This document shows positions 1 to 8,233 of a DNA stretch of 64,000 bases, one piece after another. Made by a program: the position numbers and the translations under genes. The first letter of the stretch is position 1; the number at the start of each line of letters is the position of its first letter. Origin of the DNA: UBA2031 sp037189985 (GTDB lineage Bacteria; Pseudomonadota; Gammaproteobacteria; Pseudomonadales; Moraxellaceae); NCBI GenBank assembly GCA_037189985.1, contig JBBCJX010000024.1, positions 1 to 64,000 of the forward strand. Reading direction: 5' to 3'. The notes under the pieces are model-generated. The model had not been told where the DNA came from. It searched no databases and saw nothing but the letters and a program-made list of their open reading frames with translations.

Positions 1-13
1 TTTGACCCGGGGG

Positions 14-32
14 GTGGCGGCCTTGCCGCCAC
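14..32 (+). other. Short GC-rich hairpin in front of metF
   Basis: A perfect 7-bp stem (GTGGCGG / CCGCCAC) with a 5-base loop lies 21 bases before metF. No run of T follows it, so it is not a normal intrinsic terminator. It may be an intercistronic structure if metF is read with an upstream gene outside the window. The purpose is not clear. Confidence 0.3.
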
Positions 33-53
33 GCCATCACATGGACACAGACC

Positions 54-893
54 ATGAGCAAACATTTTTCTTTCGAGTTTTTCCCACCCAAGACTGATGC
101 AGGCGCAGTGAAGCTGCGCGATGTCACCAAAACACTGGCTGCACTGAAGCCGGAATATTTTTCGGTCACCTATGGCGCTGGTGGCTCCACTCGTGACCGT
201 AGCCTGGGCACCGTACTGGAAATCCAGCGCGACTCCGGTCGTGCTGCCGCGCCGCATCTGTCCTGCATAGGTGATACCCGCGAAGAACTGGCAGAACTGC
301 TGGCCACGTACAAGGCCAACGGCATACGTCATATCGTCGCACTACGTGGCGACCTGCCCTCCGGCATGGGTGCCAGCCATGGCGAGCTGGCCTATGCGGC
401 CGATCTCGTGAAATTCATACGCGACCAGCACGGCGACCATTTCCATATCGAAGTGGCTGCCTACCCGGAATGCCATCCGCAGGCCGCCAATCTGGCAACG
501 GACATCCGGCACTTCGTGCACAAGGTGAATCAGGGCGCAAGTTCGGCCATCACGCAGTATTTCTTCAATGCGGATTGCTACTTCCACTTTCTGGAGGAGG
601 TACAGAAACAGGGAGTCAGGATTCCTGTCATCCCCGGCATCATGCCCATTACCAATTTCGCCAACCTTGTGCGCTTTTCAGATGCCTGCGGAGCAGAAGT
701 TCCGCGCTGGATACGCAAGCAGATCGCCGGTTTTGGCGATGATGCGGGCAGCATCCAGAAATTCGGTGAAGAGGTCATCACACGCCTCTGCGAGCAGTTG
801 CTGGAAGGTGGTGCTCCCGGCCTGCACTTCTACACCATGAATCAGGCAGAGCCGACCCTGGCTCTCTGGAAGAACCTGGGACTGCCACGCTAG
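54..893 (+). CDS. metF: 5,10-methylenetetrahydrofolate reductase
   Basis: Cytosolic FAD enzyme that reduces methylene-THF to methyl-THF for methionine synthesis. The 279 residues form a single TIM-barrel domain of the usual bacterial size. The N-terminal FEFFPPKT motif carries the catalytic Glu (E8, equivalent to E. coli E28), and the ALRGDLP motif carries the flavin-tuning Asp (D100). The C-terminus (FYTMNQAE) is typical. The ATG at 54 is the only sensible start because FEFFPP follows at once; no strong ribosome site is visible. In pseudomonads metF usually follows ahcY, which would lie just outside the window. Confidence 0.95.
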   Translation: MSKHFSFEFFPPKTDAGAVKLRDVTKTLAALKPEYFSVTYGAGGSTRDRSLGTVLEIQRDSGRAAAPHLSCIGDTREELAELLATYKANGIRHIVALRGDLPSGMGASHGELAYAADLVKFIRDQHGDHFHIEVAAYPECHPQAANLATDIRHFVHKVNQGASSAITQYFFNADCYFHFLEEVQKQGVRIPVIPGIMPITNFANLVRFSDACGAEVPRWIRKQIAGFGDDAGSIQKFGEEVITRLCEQLLEGGAPGLHFYTMNQAEPTLALWKNLGLPR

Positions 894-931
894 GACCGCT
901 ACAGGGCAGCACCCGCCACCAATCCTTGCTC

Positions 932-977
932 TTCACTACTCCGGCCAATTGGCATAACATATTCGCCAATTGGCCGG
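932..977 (+). promoter_or_regulatory. Promoter with twin palindromic operators of the Xre-RES pair
   Basis: A candidate sigma-70 promoter reads TTCACT (932-937), a 17-base spacer, then TAACAT (955-960). Two copies of the 10-bp palindrome GCCAATTGGC (944-953 and 965-974) flank the -10, centred 21 bases apart, which is two helical turns. Together they lie in a larger perfect inverted repeat with 13-bp arms (941-953 and 965-977). Binding by the downstream Xre-family antitoxin would block RNA polymerase. The repeats are seen directly; autoregulation is inferred from how type II antitoxins behave. Confidence 0.7.
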
Positions 978-985
978 AGAATCTC

Positions 986-1417
986 ATGCGCAGCTATCAG
1001 GTCCGCGAATTGCTCCCTGCAACATTCGCCCGCAACAAGGCCCCCCGCACTGTGGGTGACTGGCTCAAAGTCGTGCGGGGCGGCTTGCCGGCCAGCAGCG
1101 TGGAAAGCCTCCTGGATGCCCTGGCGATCTCCCGTGTAGAGCTTTGCCAGGCGCTCAACATCCCCGAACGCACCCTGGCTCGCCGTCTCAAGGAAGGTCG
1201 GCTGACACCCGACGAGTCGGAGAAAGTACTTCGCCTGGGCCGTATCTGGGAGCGCGCGATTGCCGTCTTCGAGGCCGAACCGCAGGCCCGCGAGTGGCTC
1301 AAGGCCGGCAACGCCGCTCTGGAAAATGAAGCACCTCTCTCACTGCTGGATGCCGATATAGGCGCCGAGGCCGTGCTGGATCTCCTGGGTCGCATCGAAC
1401 ACGGCGTCTTCTCCTGA
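986..1417 (+). CDS. Xre/MbcA/ParS-type antitoxin (DUF2384)
   Basis: Antitoxin of a RES-Xre type II pair, 143 residues. The N-terminal half holds a helix-turn-helix-like segment (ISRVELCQALNIPERTLARR), and the C-terminal half carries the ParS/MbcA toxin-binding part with the conserved short segment following LGRIWERA. The ATG at 986 is chosen because GGAG sits 6 bases upstream; the earlier in-frame TTG at 926 would lie upstream of the operator. The stop overlaps the toxin start by one base (TGATG). Base composition is like that of the neighbours, so the pair looks long resident. Confidence 0.85.
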   Translation: MRSYQVRELLPATFARNKAPRTVGDWLKVVRGGLPASSVESLLDALAISRVELCQALNIPERTLARRLKEGRLTPDESEKVLRLGRIWERAIAVFEAEPQAREWLKAGNAALENEAPLSLLDADIGAEAVLDLLGRIEHGVFS

Positions 1418-1890
1418 TGCAGGTATTTCGCATCACGACATCCCGCCATGCCACTGATGCTTTCACGGGTGAGGGTGCACGGCTTTTTGGCGGGCGCTGG
1501 AATCCCAAAGGCACTCCTCTTGTCTATACCGCTGCCACACGTTCGCTGGCCTTGCTGGAAATGCTGGTGCAAGACCAGCCGCTTCGCGCGCAGTACACAC
1601 TGATACCCGCAGAGCTGCCGGAAGGCTTGCGTATCGACAGGCTGGTACCAGCCGACCTGCCCAAGACATGGCGCAGCCTTGCAGGACGTCCCCTGCTACA
1701 AGCCATAGGCCGCGAATGGCTGGAGCGCGCAGAATCTGCTGTATTGTCAGTGCCCTCTGTCGTGTTGCCGCAGGAAATGAATTACCTCATCAACCCCCGG
1801 CATGCTGACTTCGCAAAACTGCAATTCGCAGCCACCGAACCACTGGATACCGACAGTCGCCTGCTGCAACCACGTACGGAGATGTCATGA
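1417..1890 (+). CDS. RES-domain toxin (predicted NAD-degrading)
   Basis: 157-residue RES-family toxin. Characterised members degrade NAD+ with phosphate or transfer ADP-ribose. The hallmark N-terminal pattern is present: GGRWNPKG (R27), VYTA (Y37) and LALLE (E48), followed by a C-terminal segment with a VVLPQEMNYLINP motif typical of the family. The key Arg, Tyr and Glu are intact, so it is probably active. It starts within the antitoxin stop, and its own stop overlaps the bioA start (ATGA at 1887-1890). Toxin expression is therefore translationally tied to antitoxin upstream and to bioA downstream, which is unusual. The exact enzymatic mode cannot be told from sequence. Confidence 0.88.
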   Translation: MQVFRITTSRHATDAFTGEGARLFGGRWNPKGTPLVYTAATRSLALLEMLVQDQPLRAQYTLIPAELPEGLRIDRLVPADLPKTWRSLAGRPLLQAIGREWLERAESAVLSVPSVVLPQEMNYLINPRHADFAKLQFAATEPLDTDSRLLQPRTEMS

Positions 1891-3275
1891 GCCGCAACCA
1901 GCTGCTGATGCAGCGTGACCTCAAGCATGTCTGGCATCCTTGCACGCAGATGCAGGATCACGAACAGCTTCCCATCGTGCCCATACAACGCGGTGAAGGC
2001 GTGTGGCTGCATGATTTCGATGGCAACCGTTATCTGGATGCCGTCAGCTCTTGGTGGGTGAATCTTTTCGGTCATGCCAATCCACGCATCAACACAGCGC
2101 TGAAAGAACAGCTGGATACGCTGGAACATGTCATTCTGGCCGGCTTCACACATGAGCCGATTGTCGAGTTGTCAGAAAGACTGGTGGCCCTTGCTCCGCC
2201 CGGGCTAACCCGCTGCTTCTATGCAGACAATGGCTCTGCTGCCACCGAAATTGCGCTCAAGATGAGCCTGCATTTCTGGCGCAATACCGGGAAACCTCAA
2301 AAAACACGATTCATCTGCCTGGAAAACGGCTATCACGGCGAAACCATCGGCAGCCTGAGCGTGACAGATATCCCCCTCTTTTCCGCCACCTATGCCCCCT
2401 TGTTGAAAGAGCATCTCCGCGCGCCCTCGCCGGACTGCTCAAGGCGCCCAGACGGAGAATCCTGGGAGGCGCACTCACGACGCCAGTTCACCCACATGGA
2501 GGCTCTTCTGGAGCAGCATCACGAGGAAGTTTGCGCCGTCATCCTGGAGCCCCTTGTCCAGGGAGCTGCCGGCATGAAGATGTATCACCCCGTTTATCTG
2601 ACGCTATTGCGTGAAGCTTGCGACAGATACGGTGTCCATCTGATTGCGGATGAAATAGCTGTGGGCTTTGGCCGGACCGGTACCCTCTTTGCCTGTGAGC
2701 AGGCCGATATCACACCCGATTTCCTCTGTCTGTCGAAGGGGCTCACCGCAGGCTATCTGCCCATGTCACTCGTCATGACCAGTGAAGAAATCTACGAGGC
2801 CTTCTACGACAGCTACGAATCCCTGCGTGGTTTCCTGCACTCCCACAGCTATACCGGCAATGCACTTGCCGTACGTGCTGCGCTGGCCTCACTGGACATA
2901 TTTGCCAGTGACAATGTCCTTGCCAGGAATCGTGAACTGTCCAGCACCATGGCAACTGCCCTGCAAACGCTTTCCGGTCACCCTCATGTGGGTGAAATCC
3001 GCCAGACCGGCATGATTGCTGCCGTTGAGCTCGTACAAGACAAGGAGTCCCGCGCTCCTTTCGATTGGCGCGAGCGTCGTGGTCTGCAGGTGTTCAAGCA
3101 TGCCCTGAGCCAAGGGGTATTGCTTCGCCCTATAGGCAATGTCGTCTATTTCATGCCTCCTTACGTGATCACACCCGAAGAAATCGGTTTCATGGTCAAT
3201 GTGGCAGGCAATGCCATTGAACGGGCAACGCAGGGCCGCAGCAAAGGGCAAGACGACTCGGTGGCACTTCCATGA
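1887..3275 (+). CDS. bioA: Adenosylmethionine-8-amino-7-oxononanoate aminotransferase
   Basis: PLP-dependent class III aminotransferase that converts KAPA to DAPA with S-adenosylmethionine as amino donor, in biotin synthesis. At 462 residues it is slightly longer than E. coli BioA (about 430). Visible landmarks are the substrate-site SSWWVN near residue 54, the PLP-pairing Asp in ADEIAVGFGRTG (D255) and the Schiff-base Lys in LSKGLTAGY (K284). The ATG overlaps the RES toxin stop, and its own end overlaps rsmE (ATGA). No BioR or BirA operator was recognised upstream, so it is probably transcribed with the toxin-antitoxin pair or from a promoter inside it. Confidence 0.95.
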   Translation: MSRNQLLMQRDLKHVWHPCTQMQDHEQLPIVPIQRGEGVWLHDFDGNRYLDAVSSWWVNLFGHANPRINTALKEQLDTLEHVILAGFTHEPIVELSERLVALAPPGLTRCFYADNGSAATEIALKMSLHFWRNTGKPQKTRFICLENGYHGETIGSLSVTDIPLFSATYAPLLKEHLRAPSPDCSRRPDGESWEAHSRRQFTHMEALLEQHHEEVCAVILEPLVQGAAGMKMYHPVYLTLLREACDRYGVHLIADEIAVGFGRTGTLFACEQADITPDFLCLSKGLTAGYLPMSLVMTSEEIYEAFYDSYESLRGFLHSHSYTGNALAVRAALASLDIFASDNVLARNRELSSTMATALQTLSGHPHVGEIRQTGMIAAVELVQDKESRAPFDWRERRGLQVFKHALSQGVLLRPIGNVVYFMPPYVITPEEIGFMVNVAGNAIERATQGRSKGQDDSVALP

Positions 3276-4000
3276 GGTTTCATGTCGGCCAGTCACTGGC
3301 TGCTGGCCAGGAAATTCTCTTGCCTGATGATGTGACACATCATCTGGTACGTGTCCTGCGGAGTGAGGCAGGCAAGCGATTCTGGCTTTTCAATGGTGAA
3401 GGCGGCGCTTACGAAGCCGAGCTCATTGAGGTGGGAAAGAAGACAGCGAAAGCGCAGCTTCTGGATTTCGTGCCTGATGATCATTCATCGCCCTTGGCCA
3501 CTCATCTTGGCCAGGTGATGTCCAAAGGCGACCGTATGGACTACGCCATACAGAAGGCGACTGAAATGGGCGTGACGGAAATCACGCCTCTCTCCAGCGA
3601 GCGCTGTGAACTTCGTCTTCGTGGTGAAGAGCGTGCCGACAAGAAACTGGAACATTGGCGGCGTATTGCCATCAGTGCCTGTGAACAGTGTGGGCGCAAC
3701 CGCCTTCCCGTCATCCACGATCCGGTTAGCGTCAGTGAGTGGCAGCAACAGATCAAAGCCGATTTGCGCCTTGTGATGGCCCCTGCTGCAAATTCCGGCC
3801 TTCCCGGCAGTACACCAGCCTCTATTGCGCTTCTGATCGGGCCGGAAGGTGGCCTCTCCGAAGGAGAAATTTCCGCAGCCTGTAGTACAGGCTTTCTGCC
3901 TTGGCAGCTGGGACCACGTGTTCTGAGAACTGAAACCGCACCTGTTGCTGCCTTGGCAATACTGCAATCCCTTTTCGGGGACCTGAAACAAGGAAACTGA
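3272..4000 (+). CDS. rsmE: 16S rRNA (uracil(1498)-N3)-methyltransferase
   Basis: SPOUT-class methyltransferase that makes m3U1498 in 16S rRNA. The 242 residues show an N-terminal PUA-like RNA-binding part (residues 1-70) and a C-terminal knotted SAM-binding part with LLIGPEGGLSEGEI and LGPRVLRTETAP, the two family signatures. It overlaps bioA by 4 bases, the same bioA/rsmE neighbourhood recalled from pseudomonads. Confidence 0.95.
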   Translation: MRFHVGQSLAAGQEILLPDDVTHHLVRVLRSEAGKRFWLFNGEGGAYEAELIEVGKKTAKAQLLDFVPDDHSSPLATHLGQVMSKGDRMDYAIQKATEMGVTEITPLSSERCELRLRGEERADKKLEHWRRIAISACEQCGRNRLPVIHDPVSVSEWQQQIKADLRLVMAPAANSGLPGSTPASIALLIGPEGGLSEGEISAACSTGFLPWQLGPRVLRTETAPVAALAILQSLFGDLKQGN

Positions 4001-4010
4001 AAAACCTGAG

Positions 4011-4039
4011 AGGCCGCCCAAGCTATACAGCGGCTTTTC
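4011..4039 (+). terminator. Weak intrinsic terminator after rsmE
   Basis: A 7-bp stem (AGGCCGC / GCGGCTT, one G-U pair) with a 12-base loop is followed by only a short T stretch. It would close the xre-res-bioA-rsmE unit before ggt. Loop size and short tail make it doubtful. Confidence 0.35.
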
Positions 4040-4079
4040 AGACTCCTGCCCAAAGTTTCCATTTCGCAAGGAGGCCAGT

Positions 4080-5783
4080 ATGACCCTCTACCAGATGTTC
4101 CTCACAACCGCTTTTCTGGTGGCACCACTTTGCCATGCCGACATCGCACCTGCTGCTCCTGAGGGCAATACAGGACGCTATGCACTCAGTACGGCAAGCG
4201 GCACTCAAGCCATGGTCGTCACGGCAAACCATCACGCAACCCATGCTGCACTCAGCATCCTGAAAGCAGGCGGCAGCGCCATTGATGCTGCCATCGCCGC
4301 ACAAGCTGTGCTTGGCCTGGTAGAACCACAATCTTCGGGCATCGGTGGAGGCGCTTTCATTGTTTATCACGATGGCGATAAAACGCTGGGTTTTGACGGC
4401 CGCGAAACTGCACCAGCCTCAGCACGGGAAAACCGCTTCCAGGATGCTGAGGGAAAACTGCTGCCATTTTATTCCGCCATAGACAGCGGCCTCGGAGTCG
4501 GTATTCCCGGCGTTCTGGCTGCATTGGAAGCTGCTCATGCCCGGCATGGCAAGCTTGACTGGCAAACCCTATTTACACCCGCCATCACACTTGCCCGTCA
4601 AGGCTTCGAGGTTTCCCCTCGCCTTCATTCACTGATTGAGCGTGATCCGCTACTGCAGAAAAAGCCTGGCAGCAGAAGTTATTTTTTTGACAAGGCCGGC
4701 AAGCCCTGGCCAGTTGGCCACCGCCTCAGGAATCCGGGCTATGCAAAAACGTTGCAGAGGATTGCACGGTACGGTGCCATCGAATTTTATCAGGGAAAGA
4801 CTGCGCGGTTACTGGTGAAGTCTCTCCAACAGCAGGGGTCAGACATCACTCTGACGGACTGGAGCAGCTATCAGCCCCGAATCAGCGATGCTCTCTGTCA
4901 TCCCTACCGACAGTGGCAGGTCTGTACGGCTGCCGCACCTTCCGGTGGCTGGACAGTCTTGCAGACTCTGGCCATTCTGGAGGGCTTCTCGCGAGAAGGT
5001 AATCCTGCATTATGGCTGCACCGTTTGCTGGAAGCGGAACGCCTCAGTTTTGCTGATCGCCAACGCTACAGCGCTGATCCCGCCTTTGTGCCCTTGCCGC
5101 TTCCCGGTTTGCTCGCGTCAGAATATATCCGGGCACGACGTGCGCTGATCAGCGACAAGAGCATGCACACCGCTGAAGCAGGAACACCGCCCGGTAGCGA
5201 TCTGTCTGCAGGGCAGGACAACCAGATACTCGAGAATGGCACGACACAGCTCGTGATTGCTGACACGAATGGCCATTGGCTCAGCATGACCAGCTCCATC
5301 GAAGATGCGTTTGGCAGTCGCTTGTTGGTCAACGGCATTCTCTTCAACAACCAGCTCACCGACTTCAGTTTTTCTCATGTTGAAAGCGCAAGGTTGCTGG
5401 CCAATCGAGTACAACCCGGAAAGCGTCCGCGTAGCGCCATGTCCCCGGTCATTGTCCTGGACGAGAAGCAGAATCCCGTACTCGCTACCGGCTCACCCGG
5501 CGGCAGCCGCATCATCGGCTATGTAGTACAGGCCCTGACAGCCAGCCTTGATGATGGCCTCGCACCCGGAGAAGTAGTCAGCCTCCCGCTGGCATTGTCA
5601 CGTAACGGACCCACGGAAATCGACAACGATTTTCCCGAAGAACTGCGCCGGCAGTTACAGGACCATGGGCATGAATTTCGCAAAGCTGACCTCAATAGCG
5701 GCATTGCACTGATTCGCCGGAATGGGGAAAAACTGGAAGGTGCCGCTGATCCTCGCCGGGAAGGAACGGCCGCAGGATTCTGA
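4080..5783 (+). CDS. ggt: Gamma-glutamyltransferase (periplasmic)
   Basis: N-terminal nucleophile hydrolase that transfers or hydrolyses the gamma-glutamyl group of glutathione. It is made as a 567-residue precursor with an N-terminal signal peptide (hydrophobic residues 3-18, probable cut near CHA-D). Self-cleavage should occur before T388 in NGTTQ, giving large and small subunits. R108 in GRETAP matches the gamma-glutamyl carboxylate-binding Arg, and GSPGGSRII forms the oxyanion site. A good ribosome site (AAGGAGG) precedes the ATG. The rsmE-ggt gap holds a weak terminator, so ggt is probably its own unit. Confidence 0.93.
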   Translation: MTLYQMFLTTAFLVAPLCHADIAPAAPEGNTGRYALSTASGTQAMVVTANHHATHAALSILKAGGSAIDAAIAAQAVLGLVEPQSSGIGGGAFIVYHDGDKTLGFDGRETAPASARENRFQDAEGKLLPFYSAIDSGLGVGIPGVLAALEAAHARHGKLDWQTLFTPAITLARQGFEVSPRLHSLIERDPLLQKKPGSRSYFFDKAGKPWPVGHRLRNPGYAKTLQRIARYGAIEFYQGKTARLLVKSLQQQGSDITLTDWSSYQPRISDALCHPYRQWQVCTAAAPSGGWTVLQTLAILEGFSREGNPALWLHRLLEAERLSFADRQRYSADPAFVPLPLPGLLASEYIRARRALISDKSMHTAEAGTPPGSDLSAGQDNQILENGTTQLVIADTNGHWLSMTSSIEDAFGSRLLVNGILFNNQLTDFSFSHVESARLLANRVQPGKRPRSAMSPVIVLDEKQNPVLATGSPGGSRIIGYVVQALTASLDDGLAPGEVVSLPLALSRNGPTEIDNDFPEELRRQLQDHGHEFRKADLNSGIALIRRNGEKLEGAADPRREGTAAGF

Positions 5784-5794
5784 CCATTACCAGT

Positions 5795-5822
5795 GATTGC
5801 GGCCAAAGCCGCTCCCACAAAA
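5795..5822 (+). repeat. REP-like palindromic element (single copy)
   Basis: The stretch between ggt and the symporter contains a GCGGC / GCCGC stem followed by GCTCCCACAAAA. This is the shape and wording of REP elements scattered in Pseudomonas and Xanthomonas genomes (reverse reading: TTTTGTGGGAGCGGC then a stem). Only this copy was noticed in the window. It lies between co-directional genes, a usual REP position. Confidence 0.45.
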
Positions 5823-5841
5823 CCAGCAAGGGAGACACCGC

Positions 5842-7113
5842 ATGCCCAGACTCGCACTGCACTGGCAAATGCTGATTGCCATCATCCTGGGCGGCATCGC
5901 TGGCCTGTCACTCAACCATCTGGCTCTGCCTCCGGATCATGGTGTTGCCGTCACACTGACCCTGCTGGGCCAGATATTCATGAACGCCCTGAAAATGATC
6001 GTGATCCCGCTCGTTGTCAGCTCCATCATTCTTGGCATCAGCAATATCGGTGACGAGATCGGCCGCATGGGTGGCTATACCTTCGCCTACTACATCGGCA
6101 GCAGCATCGCGGCCGTGATGACCGGTGTTTTCTTCGTCAACCTGATACAGCCCGGGGTCTTCCAGGGCATACCCTTGGGCCAGACCATCGCCCTGCCCGC
6201 CGAAGTCAGCGGCGTGATCGCCAAGGTACAGAACCACTCGCTGGGCGATGTGCTGGATCTTTTCCTCACCATGGTCCCGCCCAATCTTTTCAGCGCAGCG
6301 CAGGAGGGCAACCTGCTGGGCCTGATCGTGTTCAGCTTGCTGTTCGGCTTCTTCGTGGGCCGCCTGCCCGAAGCAGCACGGCAGGCACAGATCACCTTCT
6401 GGACAGGCGCCCAACAGGTCATGGTGAGCATCACGCAGCTCATCCTGAAATTCGCGCCCATCGGGGTTTTCGCACTGATTGCCACCACACTGGCCGGTAC
6501 CGGTTTTGCTGCCCTGCTGCCCATGCTGTGGTTCTTTGTCACCGTGCTCTTGGGCCTGGCCGTGCACATGCTGTTCAGCACGTCACTGTTCCTGCATTTC
6601 GTGGCTCGCGTATCACCACGCCGGCACTTGCAGGCCATGGCACCAGCCTTGCTCACCGCATTTTCCACCGCCTCCAGCAATGCCACGTTGCCCGTGACAC
6701 TGCGTGCATTGCGTGAACGCGCGGGCATGTCAGAGCGTGTCTCTGGTATGAGCGCACCGCTTGGCGCCAGCATGAACATGGATGGCACCGCACTGTATGA
6801 ATGTGCGGCAGCATTATTCCTTGCCCAGGCTTACGGTCTGGATCTCAGCTTTGCGCAGCAGCTCACGGTCGTGCTGATTGCCTTGCTGACCGGCTTCGGC
6901 ATGGCAGGTATTCCTGCTGCCAGCCTGGTGGCAATCGCCGTCATCCTCGGCGCCATCGGTTTGCCACTGGAAGCCATCGGTCTTTTGCTGATCACGGACC
7001 GTTTGCTGGACATGTGTCGAACGGCAGTCAATGTCTACAGCGACTCCGTGGCGGCGGTCTTCGTCGCCAGCCGCGAGGGTGAAACATTAGAGCCCTTAAG
7101 GCGCTTGCCATGA
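5842..7113 (+). CDS. Dicarboxylate/amino acid:cation symporter (DAACS family)
   Basis: Inner-membrane secondary transporter of the GltP/DctA family, 423 residues with about eight membrane segments plus re-entrant loops. The serine-rich hairpin motif (FSTASSNATLPVT), the NMDGT sodium-binding motif and the last-helix substrate motif (DRLLDMCRTAVNVYSD, with an Arg in the carboxylate-binding region) are all present. It could carry glutamate/aspartate or C4-dicarboxylates; sequence alone does not decide. ATG 5842 is chosen because GGGAG lies 7 bases before; a longer frame would begin inside the REP-like element. Confidence 0.9.
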   Translation: MPRLALHWQMLIAIILGGIAGLSLNHLALPPDHGVAVTLTLLGQIFMNALKMIVIPLVVSSIILGISNIGDEIGRMGGYTFAYYIGSSIAAVMTGVFFVNLIQPGVFQGIPLGQTIALPAEVSGVIAKVQNHSLGDVLDLFLTMVPPNLFSAAQEGNLLGLIVFSLLFGFFVGRLPEAARQAQITFWTGAQQVMVSITQLILKFAPIGVFALIATTLAGTGFAALLPMLWFFVTVLLGLAVHMLFSTSLFLHFVARVSPRRHLQAMAPALLTAFSTASSNATLPVTLRALRERAGMSERVSGMSAPLGASMNMDGTALYECAAALFLAQAYGLDLSFAQQLTVVLIALLTGFGMAGIPAASLVAIAVILGAIGLPLEAIGLLLITDRLLDMCRTAVNVYSDSVAAVFVASREGETLEPLRRLP

Positions 7114-7222
7114 AACACAAGGGTCGGAGCCAGGGCAGACACACAATTGCGACCAAAATCAGGACCGTTTTTGCAGGCAGAGAGCTAGCATTACGAATCA
7201 ACGTCCCTTCAGGAGAATGGCC

Positions 7223-7600
7223 ATGCACCTTTCCGCAAGACTCCTTGCTGCTTCGATGACTGTCATCGGTGCCACGGCAATTGTTGGCGCAAATACTGCC
7301 AATGCACAGTATGTAGGCCCCGGAGCGACTGCTGCTGCCAAGTCGGTTGCCGAGATAGTGAAGAATCCGGTAGATGATCAACTGGTTGTGCTGCAAGGGA
7401 AACTGATCCGCAAGACCGGCAAAGACAGCTATCTCTTTTCGGACGGGAGCGGTGAGATTCGCGTGGAAATTGACGACAAGCTCTTCAACGGCCAGAAAGT
7501 ATCCGAAACAACCGTTGTCGAGATTTCTGGCGAAGTTGACAAGAAACTTGTCGGTGCATTGGAGATCGACGTAGACAAGCTCGACATCGTCACACACTGA
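7223..7600 (+). CDS. YgiW/YdeI-type periplasmic OB-fold protein
   Basis: 125-residue exported protein of the bacterial OB-fold (BOF) family, whose members are linked to stress tolerance. A signal peptide (residues 1-24, ending ANTANA-Q) is followed by the family pattern VVLQGKLIRK, YLFSDGSGEIRVEID and VEISGEVDK. ATG 7223 is preferred over the in-frame ATG at 7217 because AGGAG at 7211-7215 is 7 bases from it and only 1 from the other. It converges on the cytochrome b561 gene with a 15-base gap and no visible terminator. Confidence 0.88.
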   Translation: MHLSARLLAASMTVIGATAIVGANTANAQYVGPGATAAAKSVAEIVKNPVDDQLVVLQGKLIRKTGKDSYLFSDGSGEIRVEIDDKLFNGQKVSETTVVEISGEVDKKLVGALEIDVDKLDIVTH

Positions 7601-7615
7601 GCGACATGGATTGAC

Positions 7616-8173
7616 TCAATAACGTGGCGAGCCCGGCAACATGCGCCTGAGCGTACCGTCCTTTTGCACAAAGTGATGCCACAGGGCGGCGCCGGCATGG
7701 CCGGCTACTGTTATCAACAGCAACGGCCACAACACGCTCTGATGCAGCTCCTTGATCTGGCCCGCCAGCTCCTTGTCCAAGGGCAGGAAAGCCGGAATGG
7801 TGAACACACCAAACCACGAGGTATCGCGCCCGCCCAACTGCGACATCAGCAGGCCGGAAAACGGCATCGCAATCATCAGGGCATAAAGAGCCCAGTGCGC
7901 GAACGTGGCGGCATAAAGCTGCCATGACGGCGCCGGGTACGGCACAGGAACCGGGCCACTCAGTCGCCAACCCAGGCGCAACCAGACCAGAAAGAATACG
8001 CTGGCACCCAAGGACTTGTGCAGCCACATAAGGGTTGCGCGCTCGTCGCTGCCTTTCGGATAGACCTCGCGCAAATCCACCGCAAGCCATGCACCCAGGA
8101 TCAGCAGGAAAATCACCCAGTGCAATGATTTGGCGACCCAGCCCCATTGCTGGTTCGTATTGCGCGCTGTCAT
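7616..8173 (-). CDS. Cytochrome b561 family protein
   Basis: 185-residue inner-membrane di-haem b561. Four hydrophobic segments are visible, with His residues placed as haem ligands (LHW near residue 18, LHKSLG near 51, HWALY, LHQSVLW and HAGAALWHH). Members move electrons between quinols and other carriers, and some act as superoxide:quinone oxidoreductases. It lies 60 bases downstream of cysW on the same strand and may be read through from the cysP unit, but no functional link is obvious. Confidence 0.88.
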   Translation of the reverse strand: MTARNTNQQWGWVAKSLHWVIFLLILGAWLAVDLREVYPKGSDERATLMWLHKSLGASVFFLVWLRLGWRLSGPVPVPYPAPSWQLYAATFAHWALYALMIAMPFSGLLMSQLGGRDTSWFGVFTIPAFLPLDKELAGQIKELHQSVLWPLLLITVAGHAGAALWHHFVQKDGTLRRMLPGSPRY

Positions 8174-8233
8174 GGCTGCCTCCTTATGGAATGGCTGTGA
8201 CGATGCTACTGGTTGTCGTGTCCGGGCAAGCCG

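Noticed and set aside
1..53. Possible SAH riboswitch before metF
   Set aside because: Only a simple 7-bp hairpin is visible and the available upstream sequence is too short; no conserved core was recognised.
926..985. Earlier TTG start for the antitoxin
   Set aside because: It lies within or before the promoter and operator, and lacks a ribosome site; ATG 986 has GGAG at good distance.
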